A DNA stretch of 14,183 nt. It comes from W589 sp964611805 (GTDB taxonomy: Bacteria; Chloroflexota; Dehalococcoidia; Dehalococcoidales; Fen-1064). Shown piece after piece: positions 14,038 through 14,183 of this stretch. Numbering within the stretch: the first letter of the stretch is position 1; each line of letters opens with the position of its first letter. Below the pieces are notes generated by a model. It had not been told where the DNA came from. It saw nothing but the letters and a program-made list of their open reading frames with translations, and made no database searches. A program made the position numbers and the translations under genes. The stretch is taken from positions 1 through 14,183 of the forward strand of contig CAZTBG010000049.1 of the NCBI GenBank assembly GCA_964611805.1. Reading direction: 5' to 3'.

Positions 14038-14067
14038 TTGCAGGCATAAAGGAAACTGCGTTATACT
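14038..14067 (+). promoter_or_regulatory. Promoter for selC
   Basis: TTGCAG (14038-14043) and TATACT (14062-14067) are 18 bases apart. The start near 14074 gives a short 5' leader before the tRNA at 14087. Confidence 0.6.
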
Positions 14068-14086
14068 GGCTCTAGCCGTTTGGTGA

Positions 14087-14183
14087 GGGGGCGGACGAGT
14101 CCCGGTGGGCTTCGCGGACTTCAAATCCGTTGAGGGGCGTTAGAAGCGTCTTTGGTGGGTTCGACTCCCATACGCCCCCGCCA
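14087..14183 (+). tRNA. selC: tRNA-Sec (anticodon TCA)
   Basis: This 97-base gene has an encoded CCA and the selenocysteine tRNA form. The acceptor is GGGGGCG pairing with CGCCCCC, the eighth position being G opposite A rather than a pair. The anticodon loop CTTCAAA carries TCA (14121-14123) on a GCGGA/TCCGT stem. There is a long variable arm (GGGGCG with CGTCTT) and a five-pair T arm around TTCGACT, with discriminator G. The D arm is extended, as in bacterial tRNA-Sec. It reads UGA and serves the UGA codon of the formate dehydrogenase subunit. It has its own promoter. selA, selB and selD, often nearby, are not in the window. Confidence 0.95.

Overview
The window looks like chromosomal DNA of a Chloroflexota bacterium, most probably from the Dehalococcoidia. 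This is inferred from gene content and protein style: a formate dehydrogenase-like molybdoenzyme with an NrfD-type membrane subunit, a DUF3068 protein, an AbrB-type regulator and a lone RND permease. No marker gene is present to prove it. Almost everything is on the + strand. The left ~770 bases are visibly more AT-rich than the rest.

Layout. 1-348 (minus strand): 5' part of a DUF6941-like gene that runs off the left edge. 349-773: non-coding, with candidate divergent promoters. 774-1622: DUF3068/PorA-like membrane protein. 1669-1704: perfect 13-bp hairpin. 1872-2138: AbrB/SpoVT-type regulator with its own promoter. 2188-5193: RND-family efflux permease. 5236-5760: carboxymuconolactone decarboxylase-family protein. 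5761-6038: regulatory gap with a near-consensus promoter, an intrinsic terminator directly behind it, and two further inverted repeats. 6039-9059: catalytic subunit of a Tat-exported formate dehydrogenase, read through an in-frame UGA (selenocysteine 191) with a bacterial SECIS hairpin behind it. 9095-9889: four-cluster ferredoxin subunit. 9904-10845: NrfD-type quinone-interacting membrane subunit. 10887-11708: FdhE. 11887-13226: tatA, tatB-like and tatC. 13273-13857: yedF (TusA-DsrE selenium-metabolism protein). 13883-14010: nested palindromic repeat. 14087-14183: tRNA-Sec (selC), ending exactly at the window edge.

How it fits together. From 6039 onward the window is one functional module for making a selenocysteine formate dehydrogenase outside the cytoplasmic membrane. 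It holds the three enzyme subunits, the maturation chaperone FdhE, a complete Tat translocase to export the folded twin-arginine subunit, and two selenium genes (yedF, selC). The rest of the Sec machinery (selA, selB, selD) is not in the window. The catalytic plus NrfD pairing recalls the OmeA/OmeB subunits of the Dehalococcoides respiratory complex, but here the catalytic residue is selenocysteine, so true formate oxidation is plausible.

The most notable points are the Sec codon and SECIS, an Asp in place of one N-terminal cluster cysteine of the catalytic subunit, and the promoter-terminator leader in front of the operon. All family assignments rest on reading motifs; no database search was possible.
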